The notes under the pieces are model-generated. The model made no database searches, was not told where the DNA came from, and was given only the letters and a program-made list of their open reading frames with translations. 64,000 nt of DNA, from positions 186,001-250,000 of the forward strand of contig NZ_VTSR01000005.1 of assembly GCF_008329715.1 (NCBI RefSeq). The letters run 5' to 3'. Of the stretch, positions 20,101 through 29,277 are shown piece after piece. The position numbers and the translations under genes are program-made. Numbering within the stretch: position 1 is the first letter of the stretch; each line of letters begins with the position of its first letter. Source of the stretch: Gimesia chilikensis. Its GTDB lineage: Bacteria; Planctomycetota; Planctomycetia; Planctomycetales; Planctomycetaceae.

Positions 20101-20232
20101 ATGAGCCTCGGAATGAACTACGATCAGAGTACGGGCAATGCCGGAATCGGCTTAACCATTATGCCGCGCTTTGGAAACTTTGGAGCCGGGCCAGGAGCCT
20201 TCAATTCACTCTTTGGCAATCCGCCTCAATAA
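17179..20232 (+). CDS. lptD: LptD/OstA-like LPS-assembly outer-membrane protein
   Basis: 1017 residues from GTG 17179. That start is chosen because AGGAG (17169-17173) sits 5 bases upstream and leaves a clean signal peptide (hydrophobic VILLIAILGGV, then APAQT); the open frame itself continues back to 17098. The N-terminal half has OstA/LptA-like beta-jellyroll segments (for example FVNVSILKGNCRIQQGD and a second block starting IWVITGGVNLLIDG). The C-terminal half, from about residue 420, is rich in alternating aromatic strands ending with a Gly/Phe-rich tail, as expected of the LptD barrel. In the Lpt pathway it inserts lipopolysaccharide in the outer leaflet. It is followed 14 bases later by the DgkA-like gene. 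Confidence 0.85.
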   Translation: MSGEIYSDSRYVSLRIWRVILLIAILGGVTTVAPAQTSFFGAPKASYEESEYEPSEQESIQIEAEYSQQWEQDFVNVSILKGNCRIQQGDAVLRSRQMVIWHAKSRKTDRISVYLEGEVRVDLPGESQSENSLLVNLVTQNGLKTKYRRPTNGTPAEDDPLLKRATQRRGIPHDHQLKRAQFIVEKPPLEGPELAPMPEPEMNVGFRRIRLFPRSAVPYNVQSFPSTHTVPPEQIWVITGGVNLLIDGVEGLGMVDMSADRIIIWTDGRDTQNFNSEIRQSKETPFEIYLEGNIEIRQGTYYLQANRAYYDAREERGVLLDAELKTYIPELGEDVRVRASQIRQLSKGAYLAQNAWATGSQFGKPGYKIQSSDVFIEDRYTTPWLGTGSPQIDPLTNEPVPNKRAWISSSNNTFQVGDVPLFYLPYVTSPAEDIYFPITGLRFGNDRIFGFQVETEWDMYKLLGLERLPGTKWEGQVDYYSYRGVGIGQSGDYQGANMLGFDNVFRGDAKMFYIHDTGLDNLGADRRALVPSTEDRYFINMHHRQESPFGMTLTGEGGLLSDRNFLNEYFEETFDTGKDVETLLHLKQQQENWSWSMIGRTRLNGFETTTDWLPKADLFLLGEPLFGNLVNWTSHSSVGYGKLKPGSAPYNPSQDVFTPLPFVADSEGLVAMTRNQLEAPFNLGPFIMTPYVMGEAAYWEQGLQQQQIDRLYGSAGLRSSIMAERVFPTVYNPFFNLNGLAHKMVLEADYSFSDSSENLTNIAQYNEFDDNAQERFRERLVINTFGGTLPPQFDPRFYAVRTGAARGVTDPYYEMVDDQQVLRMAWRHRLQTKTGPPDQQRIKDWMSLDLEASYFPDATRDNFGEDFGLLGGRYRWYLGDRTTLAANAYYDLFDGAQQLWDVSLTSQRTRRMTVNVALQQIKGGGGLDSQILSATLNYIMSEKWSAGVSTAYDLGENLNRGQTFMITRTGADFVMSLGMNYDQSTGNAGIGLTIMPRFGNFGAGPGAFNSLFGNPPQ

Positions 20233-20246
20233 CAGGAATTTTGACA

Positions 20247-20681
20247 GTGTTACAATCACCGGAAACGCAGTCCCGAAAAATTCGCATCAACTCGGCTGGA
20301 AATTCAGACGCCGAAAAAATCCGTCCCGAATGGCGGCAGCGCCTGGTCGATGTCGAGCGGGGTATCACGTTCGGCGTGCGCCTGGACAGTTCGTTCTTCA
20401 TCCACTTCTTCACAGGCAGTGCCGTACTCACCACAGGCATGCTGCTGGGCCTGTCGGCCACACACTGGGCAATCGTCATTCTGGCAATGACGACGGTGCT
20501 CTGCGCGCAAATGTTTAACCAGGTCTTGAAGTCCATCTGGAAACTGCTGGGAAGTCATCTGCCGGCGGAATCACAGAATACATTCAAGGTGGGAACGGCA
20601 GCGGTAGGCGTGAGCATCATTGGTTCGATCATCACCATCGGGATCATTTTCTGCTCTGCGATTTACCGCTTACTGTTTTAA
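20247..20681 (+). CDS. DgkA-fold membrane protein, catalytic residues lost
   Basis: 144 residues from GTG 20247 (AGGAA at 20234-20238, 8-base spacing). An amphipathic N-terminus is followed by three membrane helices, the plan of prokaryotic diacylglycerol kinase. By-eye alignment is clear in the second helix: E. coli VEILNSAIE corresponds to AQMFNQVLK here, so Glu69 becomes Gln88, Asn72 is kept as Asn91, and Glu76 becomes Lys95. The NEAAFRQE motif corresponds to LDSSFFIHF. The third-helix AKDMGSAAVLIA block is recognisable as FKVGTAAVGVS. Loss of these acids should abolish kinase activity, so a structural or lipid-binding role beside lptD is inferred. It could also be a remote, unrelated three-helix protein. 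Confidence 0.65.
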   Translation: MLQSPETQSRKIRINSAGNSDAEKIRPEWRQRLVDVERGITFGVRLDSSFFIHFFTGSAVLTTGMLLGLSATHWAIVILAMTTVLCAQMFNQVLKSIWKLLGSHLPAESQNTFKVGTAAVGVSIIGSIITIGIIFCSAIYRLLF

Positions 20682-20797
20682 CAGACAGTAGCAATGAGTA
20701 CCCTATTTTCATCAGAGTCTTGCGTCTGCCCCGGTCGTATCGGATAATCATCGAAACATTTATCCATTCGAACCTGATATCACTGATGGCGCTGCTG

Positions 20798-22078
20798 ATG
20801 AAACAACAACGAACTTCGATCATCGTATTCCTGCTCTGCTTAATTACCCTGCTCAGTATCGACGTCGCTTCGGCCGCTGATGTCATTAAACCGGATCCTC
20901 GACTGCCGGAATCGACTCCCTGGGATCTGACAGCACTCAGCCAGGCACCCGAATATGAATGGATCGACCAGACCGGTCCGGTTCACAAACTGCTGTATCA
21001 GGGACTGGAATATAAAGGGAAGCCGACGCAGGTCTTCGCTTACTACGCCTCTCCCCGCACACTGGGCCTCTCGAAAGACAAGCAGGCAACCTACCCTGGC
21101 GTTGTATTGATTCACGGCGGAGGAGGGACCGCATTTCGTGAATGGGCCGAACTGTGGGCGAAGCAGGGCTATGCAGCGATCTCCATGGACCTGGCAGGCA
21201 GTCGACCGCTGGAAGGGAAGAATCCACACAAACGCGAGCATCGCGAGCGTCTGTCAGCCGGCGGTCCGAACCAGTCTCATGCGGAAAAATTCAACGCAAT
21301 CAAAGACGACAAGTCGGAACACTGGTGCTATCACGCCCCCGCCAATGCGATCCTGGCTCACTCGCTGATTCGCTCCTTCCCCGAAGTCGATAAAGACAAA
21401 ACCGCCGTCACCGGCATCTCCTGGGGTGGCTATCTGACCTGCATCGTGTCTGGTCTGGACAATCGATTTAAAGCGGCTGCTCCCGTTTATGGTTGTGGCT
21501 TCCTCAACAACCATTCCGTGTTTGAGCGGTCGATCAACCAACTCCCCGACGAGGACGCCAAACGCTGGATGCAACTCTATGACCCGGGGCACTATCTGCG
21601 GGCAGTTCAGATGCCGATCTTATTCCTGAATGGTACCAACGATTTTCATTACTGGCTCCAAGCCTATCAGCGCAGCTACGAAGCGGTCCCCGCATCCACT
21701 CCAAAGAACATTCGCATCGAAGTCAAAATGCGGCACAGCCACCCGGCGGGCTGGGAACCAAAAGAGATCGCCCGCTTCTTCAATGAAAAGCTGATGCAGG
21801 CAGCACCGCTGGCCGTCGTTCAGAAACCGGTCATCCAGGGAGAACAGATCACTGCAGAACTCGCACAGCCGGTCAAACTGAAATCCGCAGTCCTGCAATA
21901 TACGACGGACGAAGGACCCAACCTCGAACGCAAATGGCAAGCGGTGCCTCTGACGATTGAAGGCACAAAGATCACCGGACCAGCGCCCCCGAAAAACGCC
22001 ATCATCTGGTTCATCAATGTGACCGATGAACAGGACGCTATGACCTCCAGCCCACTCTCTTCGAAACTGGAAAAGTAA
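20798..22078 (+). CDS. Secreted alpha/beta-hydrolase (acetyl-xylan-esterase / dienelactone-hydrolase-like)
   Basis: 426 residues from ATG 20798, which gives a standard signal peptide (MKQQR, hydrophobic core, DVASAAD); an ATG 12 bases earlier is also possible and no Shine-Dalgarno sequence decides it. The nucleophile elbow is GISWGGYLT (TGISWGG); an oxyanion segment GVVLIHGGGGTAFREW precedes it, an acid is likely in FLNGTNDFHYW, and the catalytic His is probably in MRHSHPAGWEP. After the hydrolase domain comes a beta-rich tail of about 90 residues, resembling the domain appended to PhoPQ-activated-type or acetyl-xylan-esterase-like hydrolases. It probably deacylates carbohydrate or related esters in the periplasm; substrate unknown. 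It ends 3 bases from the convergent SNF2 gene. Confidence 0.75.
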   Translation: MKQQRTSIIVFLLCLITLLSIDVASAADVIKPDPRLPESTPWDLTALSQAPEYEWIDQTGPVHKLLYQGLEYKGKPTQVFAYYASPRTLGLSKDKQATYPGVVLIHGGGGTAFREWAELWAKQGYAAISMDLAGSRPLEGKNPHKREHRERLSAGGPNQSHAEKFNAIKDDKSEHWCYHAPANAILAHSLIRSFPEVDKDKTAVTGISWGGYLTCIVSGLDNRFKAAAPVYGCGFLNNHSVFERSINQLPDEDAKRWMQLYDPGHYLRAVQMPILFLNGTNDFHYWLQAYQRSYEAVPASTPKNIRIEVKMRHSHPAGWEPKEIARFFNEKLMQAAPLAVVQKPVIQGEQITAELAQPVKLKSAVLQYTTDEGPNLERKWQAVPLTIEGTKITGPAPPKNAIIWFINVTDEQDAMTSSPLSSKLEK

Positions 22079-22081
22079 CGA

Positions 22082-24004
22082 TCAGGCGGCGGAGTTCGGA
22101 ACTTTGGGGGCGATCTTCTGGGTCGTGTCCCCTTTCTTCTGCTTCAGATCAAACAGACCGAAGATTTCGGCTGCGGTCAGGCTGCGCGATTCGCAGGTCG
22201 TATCGCCATCACCCAGAATCGAGCGGAACAGTTCCCGCTTCTGTTCAAGCACCATGTCGATCCGCTCTTCAATTGTGTTATTGCAGACAAACTTGGTGAC
22301 GATAACCTGCGTTTTCTGCCCGATCCGGTGCGCGCGGTTAATCGCCTGATCCTCAATCGCCGGGTTCCACCAGCGGTCAAACAGGAAGACGTAACCGGCG
22401 AACTGCAGATTCAATCCGACGGCCCCGGTACCATAACTCATCAGCAGCAGATGCGAATCGGGGTCGTGCTTGAACTGATCCAGAATCGGTTCGCGCTGTT
22501 TCGTGGGAATCCCCCCGTGATAAACCAGGGTCCCGAAACGTTCCAGCCGCTGCGCCATGAAGTCCAAAGGCTTGGTCCACTGGCTGAATAGAATCGCTTT
22601 TCCCCCCGAGGCGGCGATTTCTTCCATGTCGGCTTCGAGGCGATCGAGTTTCGCGCTGTCGCCGGTTACCGGATCAAAATTAGTGATCTGCTTCAAACGC
22701 AGCACGAGCTCAAACACATGCTGCACCGTGATCGAGTCACCCATCTCATTCAACTGAATCACACCGTCCTTCTCTGCCGTTTCATAGGCAATTCGTTGAG
22801 CCGGATTCAGATCGAGGTAGGCGGGTCGATCCAGACGGGGCGGCAGGTCGGTCATCACCAGGTCTTTAGTCCGCCGGAGAATGAATTCTTTCGAGAGCGC
22901 CTGCAACTGACGCAGGTCGGGTGTGCCCCGGGGCGGAATGATCTCCATCCACTCAAAGAGCGACGACATTTCTTCGTGACGATTCTCGATCGGCGTTCCC
23001 GTTAATGCCCAGCTCCGCTTGCGGGGAATGGACCGTGCGACGTCTGCCGTCCGTGAATCGCGGTTCTTGATCCGCTGTGCTTCGTCGAGCACCACCAGGT
23101 CGAAGCGGGGCAGGTTCTCTTCCCCCATTGCTTCAAAGTCGCGTGCCATCGACTCATAGTTAGCAATCAGAATCGGTGTATTAGGCATCTCCCAGATCAT
23201 GCGACGGCGGTTCGTATCCCCCTGTACCACGGTGACCGGCAGCTCTTCAGCCCAGAATTTGAACTCGCGCTGCCAGTTGGGAATCAACGGTTTGGGACAG
23301 ACCAGCAGGATCCGACGCACCTGTCCGCTACGCAGCAGCAGACGCACGCCGGTAATCGTCTGCATGGTTTTTCCCAGTCCCATTTCATCAGCGAGCAACG
23401 CCGATTTTTTAGAGAACAACCAGGCAATCCCCTCATACTGATAGGGAAATGGTTCGAAAGGCATGATCAGTTCCTGACCAGCCAGCCAGGTTTCCAACGG
23501 CGGCTGCAACAGGTAGAACAGGCGGTCTTCGAGTGAGAGCGCGTTAGCCGGCGGTTTGAGCCGGGTCGACTTTTTACGTGGGGCGACCTCGGCTCCTTCG
23601 ACTTCCGGCCCCTTCATCTTGCTCAGTTCAGGCTTGTCTTCTTTCTCCTCTTTGGGCGGAATGAACTCCAGGCCGTCGGGAAAGGTCATACCGAAGGTTC
23701 TGACACGTGGCCTGGTCGGCTTCCACTTAGGCTGCAGGCCGGCGCGTTCAATCAGTTCGATTTCAGAAGCATCGAGATTGAACTTCCTGGTCAGGGCACC
23801 ATTCATGCCGGACGCAAACACGGACGTACTGACTGTCAGCGGGACCGTGTCACTGCTGATCTGCCGTAACAGTTCCTCGCGATCCGTGTCGGAAATGGAT
23901 TGTGTCTCCGGGGCTGTAGAAGGGGGGAGAAAATGCGGTCCCCCCGTGTGAGGTGCCTTGTGTTGTGCCTGTTGCTGCTGGAATGATGACTCGGTAAAAT
24001 CCAC
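22082..24004 (-). CDS. SNF2-family DNA-dependent ATPase / helicase
   Basis: 640 residues. A poorly conserved N-terminal region of about 190 residues, with Gln-rich, Lys/Glu-rich and Pro-rich parts, precedes the SNF2 motor: motif I DEMGLGKT at about 205-212, motif II DEAQ at about 307-310 followed by [13 protein letters not shown], then the second RecA lobe with [30 protein letters not shown] and motif [13 protein letters not shown]. The DEAQ box is usual for the bacterial HepA/RapA-like SNF2 branch. Such proteins translocate on double-stranded DNA to remodel complexes such as RNA polymerase, but lacking the RapA accessory domains its target is unknown. The short gene 24067-24597 lies 62 bases upstream on the same strand. 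Confidence 0.9.
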   Translation of the reverse strand: MDFTESSFQQQQAQHKAPHTGGPHFLPPSTAPETQSISDTDREELLRQISSDTVPLTVSTSVFASGMNGALTRKFNLDASEIELIERAGLQPKWKPTRPRVRTFGMTFPDGLEFIPPKEEKEDKPELSKMKGPEVEGAEVAPRKKSTRLKPPANALSLEDRLFYLLQPPLETWLAGQELIMPFEPFPYQYEGIAWLFSKKSALLADEMGLGKTMQTITGVRLLLRSGQVRRILLVCPKPLIPNWQREFKFWAEELPVTVVQGDTNRRRMIWEMPNTPILIANYESMARDFEAMGEENLPRFDLVVLDEAQRIKNRDSRTADVARSIPRKRSWALTGTPIENRHEEMSSLFEWMEIIPPRGTPDLRQLQALSKEFILRRTKDLVMTDLPPRLDRPAYLDLNPAQRIAYETAEKDGVIQLNEMGDSITVQHVFELVLRLKQITNFDPVTGDSAKLDRLEADMEEIAASGGKAILFSQWTKPLDFMAQRLERFGTLVYHGGIPTKQREPILDQFKHDPDSHLLLMSYGTGAVGLNLQFAGYVFLFDRWWNPAIEDQAINRAHRIGQKTQVIVTKFVCNNTIEERIDMVLEQKRELFRSILGDGDTTCESRSLTAAEIFGLFDLKQKKGDTTQKIAPKVPNSAA

Positions 24005-24066
24005 GTCTCTGCCTGATCTGGAAGTAGTGCCTGATAAATTAATTCAACGCTGCCTCAGAAAGCGCT

Positions 24067-24597
24067 CTAACGGGAAGACCCCATCTTTACCGCTTCTGTT
24101 AAGGCTTCACGCACACGTTCAAACGGCTCCCCAAGGTCAGCATCTCCGGGGATATGCTGACTCGTTTTTTCAATCGCAGACTTTCCAATCTGGTGGGCAG
24201 CATCAAACCGCAGCCGGTTTCGCCCGACCTGTTCTGTGAGGTAGGCGTCACTCTCTTCGATCAGCTGCTCCACATCGGTCAGGATGGCGACCGGAATCGA
24301 CGTATGGTTCTGCAGCTCCAGCGCCTGTTCCTGCTCTACAAGGATCAGGCTCGGCTTGACGTTCATCTTGTCAACCAGCGTCTGGCCAATCACTTCCCCC
24401 AGCAGGAACGGAACCAGTGTCGGTCCATACAATACCTCTTGTGTCCGGTTCGGTTTGACGGGAGTCGTACATTGAAATTCCAGGGGGCGACCGAAATGAT
24501 TCGTCACCAGCAGGCCTCCGATCAACGCCCCATCCGGGCATTCAATCGTGGTCAGGAATCCCAGTTTCAACTCTTTGCTGTTACCGTCCGCGGCCAT
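24067..24597 (-). CDS. Protein of unknown function (176 aa)
   Basis: 176 residues from ATG 24597, which has a purine-rich GAAGAG element upstream; the frame extends 14 more codons to a TTG at 24639 but ATG is preferred. I do not recognise a family. The N-terminal half has alternating hydrophobic strands (LGFLTTIE, GALIGGLLVT, SLILVEQEQALEL, IPVAILTD), suggesting an alpha/beta fold. The C-terminal half is helical and charged and ends in a basic, Ser-rich tail. No signal peptide or membrane segment is seen. It lies upstream of and codirectional with the SNF2 helicase gene, with a 62-base gap, so the two could be co-transcribed and functionally linked; that is only inference. Confidence 0.7.
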   Translation of the reverse strand: MAADGNSKELKLGFLTTIECPDGALIGGLLVTNHFGRPLEFQCTTPVKPNRTQEVLYGPTLVPFLLGEVIGQTLVDKMNVKPSLILVEQEQALELQNHTSIPVAILTDVEQLIEESDAYLTEQVGRNRLRFDAAHQIGKSAIEKTSQHIPGDADLGEPFERVREALTEAVKMGSSR

Positions 24598-24949
24598 AAA
24601 GTTCTCTTCTCCGGATGTCAGTTCTTGTGTTGTCGACAATGATCAGGTGATCCTGATTCTCATCTGAACCGTACTTCTTTCGTCAATCAGGAAAACCTAC
24701 TGTATCGATATCATCGTCCTCACCATTTCATGACTTGAGAGGTTGTTGGAATGGTCGTATTAGATAGTTTCACTTCAATAACCCTTGAAATAACAACTGG
24801 TTCCAGATTCTCTCCTCAGCCGCCCAGAGCACAGTTTTTTCCGGCAGAGATTGCTCATTAGGTTGGAAAATCACTCAAGTTGCGGCAGAATAAGGGATAC
24901 CTGCAAGAAAACTCCCCCATGCCCCTGCTCCAACCAGACAAGCAAGTTT
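24598..24949. other. Divergent intergenic region
   Basis: 352 bases between the divergent unknown gene and the PaaK-like ligase gene. No strong promoter pair, hairpin or repeat was recognised. The region is AT-richer than the flanking genes, as expected for promoters. Confidence 0.5.
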
Positions 24950-26257
24950 ATGAATCCATCTGACAGCCAGCCGGAAAACCTGAATCGGGACGCCTTAGAG
25001 GCCCGCCAACTTGAGCGACTGCAACACCTTCTGAAAGAGGTGTCGGCCTCGAATCCGTTCTGGCAGCAGAAGTGGAACGCCGCGGGTGTCGACGTCAACT
25101 CGATCCAGAGCCTCGCCGACCTGCAGAAATTGCCGATCACCACCAAAGCCGAACTGGTTGAGGATCATCTCTCAAACGCCCCCTATGGCACCAACCTGAC
25201 CTACCCGCTTGAAACTTACACGCGCATGCATCAGACCTCGGGAACCACCGGTTCACCCATGCGCTGGCTGGACACCAAAGCCAGCTGGGACTGGTTTGGG
25301 GAATGCTGGGCACAGATTTATCGCATGGTGGGTCTCTTTCCGGAAGACCGACTGTTCTTTCCCTTCTCATTTGGACCGTTCGTCGGATTCTGGGCAGCCT
25401 TCGAAGGGGCCACTCGTCGCGGCAACTTCTGTCTGGCCGGCGGGGGCATGGGCAGCGAAGCCCGATTGAAAATGATCCTCGACAACAAAATCACCGCCGT
25501 CTGCTGCACACCGACGTACGCCCTGCGTCTGGCCGAAGTCGCGGAGGCGGAAAACATCGACCTGGCAGGCAGCCGTGTGCGAGCACTCGTGGTTGCTGGA
25601 GAACCAGGGGGTAACATCGAAGCGACCAAGCAGCGGATCGGCCAGGGCTGGGGCGCCCGTGTGTTCGATCACTGGGGTATGACCGAAATCGGCGCCCTCG
25701 GAATTGAGCCCCTCGAAAACCCGGGCGGTCTCAACATTCTCGAAACCGAATGTATTCCCGAAATCGTTGATCCGGAAACACTGCAACCAGTCGAACGCGG
25801 AGCCCAGGGCGAGCTGCTGATTACCAACCTGGGCCGCGTCGGTTCCCCACTCATTCGCTATCGTACCGGTGACCTGGTCTGTGAAGATACCACCCCCTGC
25901 CCCTCGGGTCGCAACCTGCTGCGTCTGAAAGGGGGCATCCTGGGTCGCGCAGACGACATGGTGATCATTCGCGGCAACAACGTCTTCCCCTCCAGCCTGG
26001 AAGCGATTCTGCGTACGTTCGAGCAGGTAGCCGAATACCGGATCGAAGTCCGCACCATTCGCGCCATGCAACACATGAAAATCGAACTGGAACCGATCGA
26101 ATCCCTTTCGACCACGGACCAGCAGAAACAGATCATCAATGAAGTCAGCCATGCGATTAAAGATCGGTTGAACTTCAATGCTGAGGTCACCACGGTTGCC
26201 CCTGGTGCCCTGCCCCGCTTTGAACTGAAAGGAAAGCGGTTCTTCAAAATCGACTGA
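24950..26257 (+). CDS. Phenylacetate-CoA-ligase-like adenylate-forming enzyme
   Basis: 435 residues, the size of PaaK-type AMP-binding ligases. The ATP P-loop motif TSGTTGSP is at 96-103. The aryl/acyl-binding and A5 region reads [10 protein letters not shown], and later YRTGDL and [24 protein letters not shown] match the hinge and C-terminal domain, including the DDMVIIRG motif. Members activate a carboxylic acid with ATP and transfer it to CoA. The acid is unknown, because no phenylacetate catabolism genes lie nearby. I start at ATG 24950 because it agrees with the family N-terminus; the open frame begins 33 codons upstream in atypical Cys/Pro-rich sequence. Confidence 0.85.
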   Translation: MNPSDSQPENLNRDALEARQLERLQHLLKEVSASNPFWQQKWNAAGVDVNSIQSLADLQKLPITTKAELVEDHLSNAPYGTNLTYPLETYTRMHQTSGTTGSPMRWLDTKASWDWFGECWAQIYRMVGLFPEDRLFFPFSFGPFVGFWAAFEGATRRGNFCLAGGGMGSEARLKMILDNKITAVCCTPTYALRLAEVAEAENIDLAGSRVRALVVAGEPGGNIEATKQRIGQGWGARVFDHWGMTEIGALGIEPLENPGGLNILETECIPEIVDPETLQPVERGAQGELLITNLGRVGSPLIRYRTGDLVCEDTTPCPSGRNLLRLKGGILGRADDMVIIRGNNVFPSSLEAILRTFEQVAEYRIEVRTIRAMQHMKIELEPIESLSTTDQQKQIINEVSHAIKDRLNFNAEVTTVAPGALPRFELKGKRFFKID

Positions 26258-26327
26258 GGCAGTTCGCTGAAACAGGAATCAGCGGTCCCCTCTCAATCTG
26301 TCGCTCATCACAATCAGGAACCTGAAT

Positions 26328-27806
26328 ATGACTACCTACCTGAGATACCTGCTGCTTATCCTCTGTTTCCCGCTGAGTGTGCTCATCGGTCCAAATGCCG
26401 TCTCCGCAGCAGAGAAACCATCCCAGCGTCCGAACATTCTGTTCCTGTTCAGCGATGACCAGCGTGCGGACGCCCTCGGCGCTTATCAGAATCCTCACAT
26501 TCAGACACCAAATCTGGACCAGCTGGTACAGGCCGGCTTCAGTTTCCGGAACGCGTACTGCATGGGGTCGATTCATGGGGCAGTCTGCCAGCCGAGTCGA
26601 GCCATGCTCAATAGCGGACGCTCCCTCTATCATGTGCCCATGGATCTCAAAGGGGTGAAGACGATGCCCCAGTTGCTGAAAGAATCCGGTTACACGACCT
26701 TCGGCACCGGGAAGTGGCACAACCACCGCGAATCGTTCCAGAAAAGTTTCACTCTGGGAACAGCCGCCTTCATGGGAGGCATGTCGAACCACCTCAAGGT
26801 CCCCGTAGTCGATTTGAAGGATGGCAAATTTGAGAACAAACGCATGGGAGAGAAATTCTCCAGCGAACTGTTTGTCGACGCGACCGTCAACTTTTTGAAA
26901 ACGCAGCCCGCGGACAAACCGTTCTACGCGTATGTCGCCTTCACTGCACCACACGATCCACGGATGCCTCCCGCTTCCGCGATGGAAACATACAAGAATA
27001 AACAGCCGCCACTTCCCAAAAACTTTATGCCTCAGCACCCGTTCAACAATGGTTGGATGACCGGCCGCGATGAAGCACTGGCCGGCTGGCCGCGTCAGCC
27101 GGAAGTCGTTCGCGAGCAGCTGACCGAATACTACGCGATGATCACGCACATGGATTCGCAGATCGGCCGTATTTTGAAAACGCTCAAAGCACAGGGGCTC
27201 GACAAAAATACGATCGTGATTTTCTCATCAGACCACGGTCTGGCAGTGGGCAGTCACGGGCTTTTGGGAAAACAGAATCTGTATGAACACAGCATGAAGT
27301 CTCCCCTGATTTTTAAAGGCCCCGGTATTCCGCAGAATGAATCGAGCGAGGCCCTCGTCTATCTGTATGACATCTTACCCACGGTCTGCGACCTGACGCA
27401 GACCAGCGTTCCCTCTGGGGTGGAAGGAATCGACCTGGCTCCCATCTGGCGAGGCAAGCAGAAAGGTGTGCGAGATTCACTGTTTACGACTTACGAAGAT
27501 CTGATGCGGGCGGTCCGTGATGACCGCTGGAAGCTGATCCGTTATCCGCAGATCAACAAAACACAGCTGTTCGATCTCAAAACCGATCCTGCTGAGCTGA
27601 AGGATCTCTCTGAACATCCGGAGCAACAGGCACGCATCGAACAGATGCTGACAACATTGAAAGAGTGGCAGCAGAAAACAGACGACAAGCAGCCCCTCAC
27701 ATCCGAACATCCCAAGTCAGAAAAAATCGATCTGACAGGCCGCAAGCGAAAACCGGACGCACATCAACCTGACTGGATCGTGAAAAAATACTTCGATTCG
27801 GAATGA
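26328..27806 (+). CDS. Secreted sulfatase (formylglycine type)
   Basis: 492 residues with a Sec signal peptide (hydrophobic stretch then NAVSAAE). The N-terminal metal site is PNILFLFSDDQRAD. The FGly motif CQPSR has its modified cysteine at residue 87, followed by AMLNSGR. A second metal site is seen in FSSDHGLAVGSHG and the C-terminal domain ends in DLKTDPAELKDLS. Members hydrolyse sulfate esters; iduronate-2-sulfatase-like and choline-sulfatase-like branches share this CxPSR form. The cysteine must be converted to formylglycine by a maturase outside this window. It starts the run of exported enzymes 26328-34669. The target polysaccharide is not known. Confidence 0.93.
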   Translation: MTTYLRYLLLILCFPLSVLIGPNAVSAAEKPSQRPNILFLFSDDQRADALGAYQNPHIQTPNLDQLVQAGFSFRNAYCMGSIHGAVCQPSRAMLNSGRSLYHVPMDLKGVKTMPQLLKESGYTTFGTGKWHNHRESFQKSFTLGTAAFMGGMSNHLKVPVVDLKDGKFENKRMGEKFSSELFVDATVNFLKTQPADKPFYAYVAFTAPHDPRMPPASAMETYKNKQPPLPKNFMPQHPFNNGWMTGRDEALAGWPRQPEVVREQLTEYYAMITHMDSQIGRILKTLKAQGLDKNTIVIFSSDHGLAVGSHGLLGKQNLYEHSMKSPLIFKGPGIPQNESSEALVYLYDILPTVCDLTQTSVPSGVEGIDLAPIWRGKQKGVRDSLFTTYEDLMRAVRDDRWKLIRYPQINKTQLFDLKTDPAELKDLSEHPEQQARIEQMLTTLKEWQQKTDDKQPLTSEHPKSEKIDLTGRKRKPDAHQPDWIVKKYFDSE

Positions 27807-27823
27807 AATCGCGTTTCCGGGCA

Positions 27824-27832
27824 TGTTATAAT
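27824..27832 (+). promoter_or_regulatory. Extended -10 promoter element (TGT-TATAAT)
   Basis: A TGnTATAAT extended -10 at 27824-27832, with no good -35 hexamer 17 bases upstream, as is common for extended -10 promoters. It lies about 90 bases upstream of the PQQ-propeller gene and would separate it from the sulfatase gene. Confidence 0.5.
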
Positions 27833-27920
27833 CACAGTTCTCACCCAGACTGTGATCCCCATACAAACTGAATGAACCAGAATTCATTCCCACTAATTTA
27901 CACATACCGAGGTAATCAGA

Positions 27921-29186
27921 ATGAAAGCTTTACTGGCGACTGCCTTACTCTCCCTGTTTATTGCCGCCCCCACCTATGCGGGCAACTGGCCCGGCTGGCG
28001 TGGTCCGAATTCGAATGGCGTCGCTGAAGGCAGCGGTTATCCCGTTGAATGGGACAGCTCCAAAAATATTCTCTGGGAAGTCAAATTCCCCGGGCCCAGT
28101 GGCTCTACCCCCGTGATCTGGGGTGATGACCTGATTCTGACCACAAACTCAGAAGGTAAGAACCGGGTGATCTGTCTCGACAAGAACACCGGGAAAGAAA
28201 AGTGGCATACCGACTTCGGAACCGAACGTGCTGGCAAGCACAAAAAAGGGAGCGGCAGCAGCCCCTCGCCTGCAGTCGATGACCAGTTCATCTTCGGTTA
28301 CTTCAAGAGTGGGGATCTGGCCTGCCTGACTAAAGAAGGAAAAATCGTCTGGCAGAAAAACCTGCAGAAAGAATATGGCGAAGACACCCTCTGGTGGGAC
28401 CTGGGAACCTCGCCCGTATTGACCGACAACCTGGTTGTCATCGCCTGCATCCAAAGTGATAATTCCTACATCGCTGCTTTCGATAAAGCGACCGGGAAAG
28501 AAGTCTGGAAACAGGGCCGCAACCTGGATGCCCCGAAAGAAGCCAATCAGAGTTACACGACTCCAGTAGTTACGAAACAGAATGGCAAAGAAATCATCTA
28601 CGTCCTGGGTGCCGACCATGTCACCGCCCACGATGCACAGAATGGTAAAGAAATCTGGCGCGTCGGGGGACTGAATCCCACACAACATGAATACTTCCGT
28701 TCAATCTCATCCCCCGTCATCAGCGATGGCTACCTGATCGCTCCCTACGCCCGCGGTGGTTCACTCACCGGAATTAAACTCGGCGGCCAGGGAGATGTCA
28801 CGAAATCCAATGTTGTCTGGACGAAAGAAGGGGAAGGCAAAGGCGCCTTCTCTGATGTCCCAACCCCGGCTGCCATCAACGGCCGCTTCTACGTCTGTTC
28901 GGACAAAGGTGAAGTACTCTGCTTCGACATCAAGACGGGCAAACAGATCTGGGAAGGACGTCTGCCGCGTAGCCGTCATAAATTCAGTGCCTCACCGATC
29001 CTGGCTGACGGACATATTTATGTGACCCGCGAAGACGGAACCACACTGGTTGTGGAACAGGGAGACGAATTCAAGCTCGTTTCCGAAAACCCGCTGGAAG
29101 GTTTCGCCCTGGCCACGCCGGTCTTCTCGGATGGTAAGATCTATCTGAAGATGACCGACAAATTATATTGCCTCGGCAAAAAGTAA
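27921..29186 (+). CDS. Secreted PQQ-like beta-propeller protein
   Basis: 421 residues. Signal peptide MKALLATALLSLFIAAPTYA, then NWPGWRGPNSNGVA, a start common in planctomycete secreted propellers. The rest is a chain of PQQ-like blades with repeated VICLDKNTGKEKW, IAAFDKATGKEVW, VTAHDAQNGKEIW and LCFDIKTGKQIWEG units, so a seven- or eight-bladed propeller. No cytochrome, quinoprotein catalytic residues or membrane anchor is seen, so it is more likely a binding or scaffold protein than a dehydrogenase. A GAGG element precedes ATG 27921. A strong terminator follows at 29209. Confidence 0.88.
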   Translation: MKALLATALLSLFIAAPTYAGNWPGWRGPNSNGVAEGSGYPVEWDSSKNILWEVKFPGPSGSTPVIWGDDLILTTNSEGKNRVICLDKNTGKEKWHTDFGTERAGKHKKGSGSSPSPAVDDQFIFGYFKSGDLACLTKEGKIVWQKNLQKEYGEDTLWWDLGTSPVLTDNLVVIACIQSDNSYIAAFDKATGKEVWKQGRNLDAPKEANQSYTTPVVTKQNGKEIIYVLGADHVTAHDAQNGKEIWRVGGLNPTQHEYFRSISSPVISDGYLIAPYARGGSLTGIKLGGQGDVTKSNVVWTKEGEGKGAFSDVPTPAAINGRFYVCSDKGEVLCFDIKTGKQIWEGRLPRSRHKFSASPILADGHIYVTREDGTTLVVEQGDEFKLVSENPLEGFALATPVFSDGKIYLKMTDKLYCLGKK

Positions 29187-29208
29187 AACGCCTTCGATCA
29201 GGCTTTCT

Positions 29209-29241
29209 GAGGGACAGGTCACTCACCTGTCCCTCTTTTTT
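29209..29241 (+). terminator. Intrinsic terminator after the PQQ-propeller gene
   Basis: An 11-bp perfect stem, GAGGGACAGGT (29209-29219) with ACCTGTCCCTC (29225-29235), a 5-base loop, then six T residues (29236-29241). Confidence 0.9.
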
Positions 29242-29277
29242 CGACTCAACTTCTGACTAAATGAAGCTAAGAAAATC

